36,826 nt of DNA from a bacterium HR35 (GTDB lineage: Bacteria; Patescibacteriota; Minisyncoccia; UBA6257; HR35), in the NCBI GenBank assembly GCA_002898235.1, contig BEIL01000002.1, positions 115,264 to 152,089 of the forward strand, read 5' to 3'. A model generated the notes under the pieces. That model was not told the DNA's origin, made no database searches, and was given only the letters and a program-made list of their open reading frames with translations. Below are positions 35,471 to 36,826 of this stretch, in pieces (the first letter of the stretch is position 1; every line of letters begins with the position of its first letter). The position numbers and the translations under genes are program-made.

Positions 35471-36822
35471 TGAAGATTTATTTTTATGGAGGAGTAGAAA
35501 CAGTTACTGGTTCAAATTTTATTTTAGAAGGAAATGAAGAGCAAATTATGATTGATTGTGGTTTAATTCAAAAAGAAAGAACCTGCGATTTAGCCAATTT
35601 TCAACCTTTTCCCTATGAGGCTTCAAAGATAAATTTTGTTTTTATTACTCACGCTCACCTTGACCATATTGGCAGATTACCCAAGCTTTTAAAAGAAGGA
35701 TTTTCAGGCAAAATTTTTAGTACTCCGCCAACTAAAGATTTAGCTTATGAAATTTTAAAAGATTCTTTAAAGGTGATTGAAGAAAATTGCAATTTTTATA
35801 ATAAAGAAGTTTTTTATGAAGAAAAGGATATCGATAAAGTTTTATCAATTTGGGAAACAATTGATTATCATCAAAAAATAAGAACCAAGGAATTTGAAGT
35901 TGAATTTTTTAATGCTGGCCATATTTTAGGTTCTGCTTTTATTAAAATAACACAGACTAACGCAAATAATATTTCAATTGTTTTTTCTGGTGATTTAGGA
36001 AATAAATTTAAATCTTTAGATAAAGAACTAGAACCACTTCCAGCTGCTGATTATTTAGTTTTAGAATCAACTTACGGCGATAGAAACCATGAAAATTTAA
36101 AAGAAAGAAGAGAAATCTTAGAAAAAATTATTGAAAGAGTTATAAAAGAAAAAAGAACCTTAATTATCCCCACTTTTGCTTTAGAAAGAGCTCAAGAAAT
36201 AATTTACGATATTCAAGAATTAATTGAAAACAAAGAAATTCCAGAAATAAAAATTTTTCTTGACAGTCCATTAGCCTTTAGAATTTCCAAAATTTACGAA
36301 AAATATCCTCAATATCTTGATGAAGAAGCAGGAAAACAAATTTTAATAAAAGGTCTTTTTGATAAAAGTTATGTCAAAATAATTTATGAAAAAGAAGAAG
36401 AAAAAGAAATTTATCTTACTCCATCTCCTAAAATCATTTTAGCCGGTTCAGGAATGGTAACCGGTGGAAGAATTTTAGATATTTTAAAAAATTATATTGA
36501 AGATGAAAAAACAACTCTTCTTTTTGTTGGTTTTCAAGCAGAGAATTCTTTAGGAAGAAAAATTTTAGAAGGAGCTAAAGAAATAGAATTAGATGGTAAA
36601 AATTATAAAGTAATGGCTGAGATTTTAACTTTATTTTCTTATTCAGCTCATCGAGACCAGCAAGGAATTTTAGAATGGCTATATCCCCAAAGATTTAATT
36701 TAAAAACAATTTTCTTAACTCATGGTGACCCTCCTGCTAAACAAGCCCTAAAAACAAAAATAATGGATGAACTAACAATTAAAACAATTATCCCAGGATT
36801 AAACAACAGTTTTGAGCTTTAA
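35470..36822 (+). CDS. beta-CASP metallo-beta-lactamase-fold ribonuclease (CPSF/YSH1-like)
   Basis: THAHLDHIGRLPKL, GHILGSAFI, FSGDLGN, LESTYGDRNHEN, IPTFALERAQEIIYDI, GSGMVTGGRILDIL, FSYSAHRDQQGILEWL. Confidence 0.92.
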   Translation: MKIYFYGGVETVTGSNFILEGNEEQIMIDCGLIQKERTCDLANFQPFPYEASKINFVFITHAHLDHIGRLPKLLKEGFSGKIFSTPPTKDLAYEILKDSLKVIEENCNFYNKEVFYEEKDIDKVLSIWETIDYHQKIRTKEFEVEFFNAGHILGSAFIKITQTNANNISIVFSGDLGNKFKSLDKELEPLPAADYLVLESTYGDRNHENLKERREILEKIIERVIKEKRTLIIPTFALERAQEIIYDIQELIENKEIPEIKIFLDSPLAFRISKIYEKYPQYLDEEAGKQILIKGLFDKSYVKIIYEKEEEKEIYLTPSPKIILAGSGMVTGGRILDILKNYIEDEKTTLLFVGFQAENSLGRKILEGAKEIELDGKNYKVMAEILTLFSYSAHRDQQGILEWLYPQRFNLKTIFLTHGDPPAKQALKTKIMDELTIKTIIPGLNNSFEL

Positions 36823-36826
36823 AATA

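Overview
AT-rich, densely packed bacterial chromosome segment. Gene content and gene sizes look like a Patescibacteria/CPR (probably Parcubacteria-like) genome; this is an inference, since no 16S is present. Housekeeping genes include a ThyX-like protein, a KH protein, S11 PBP-mraY-murA, metG, prfA-rpmE, rpsB-tsf, def-fmt, rplY, miaA-rodA/ftsW, groES-groEL and rplT. Five tRNAs are recognisable: Thr-GGT, Cys-GCA, Lys-TTT, Ser-GGA and Thr-TGT. Accessory content includes an overlapping four-gene glycogen/alpha-glucan operon with a eukaryote-type (GT3-like) glycogen synthase, a 1210-aa protein combining a lytic-transglycosylase-like N-terminus with two lamin-tail-like domains, a RecB-like nuclease next to a DEDDy exonuclease, three pseudopilin paralogs, a NodB deacetylase with two twin-arginine motifs, and a beta-CASP MBL nuclease. 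The most unusual locus is 28.5-29.5 kb. There a PIN-toxin gene and an unlisted 49-aa antitoxin-like ORF lie between two 103-bp direct repeats (102/103 identical). Each repeat carries a perfect 10-bp inverted repeat around a CTATAGCG core, and the whole block abuts tRNA-Ser. Other notable observations: MurA with Cys->Asp at the fosfomycin-target position, an RF1 lacking domain 1, two unlisted small membrane-protein ORFs divergent from rodA, a diverged CIRCE-like operator before groES, and recurrent extended -10/leaderless start architecture. All calls are by eye from the sequence and translated ORFs; no database search was possible.
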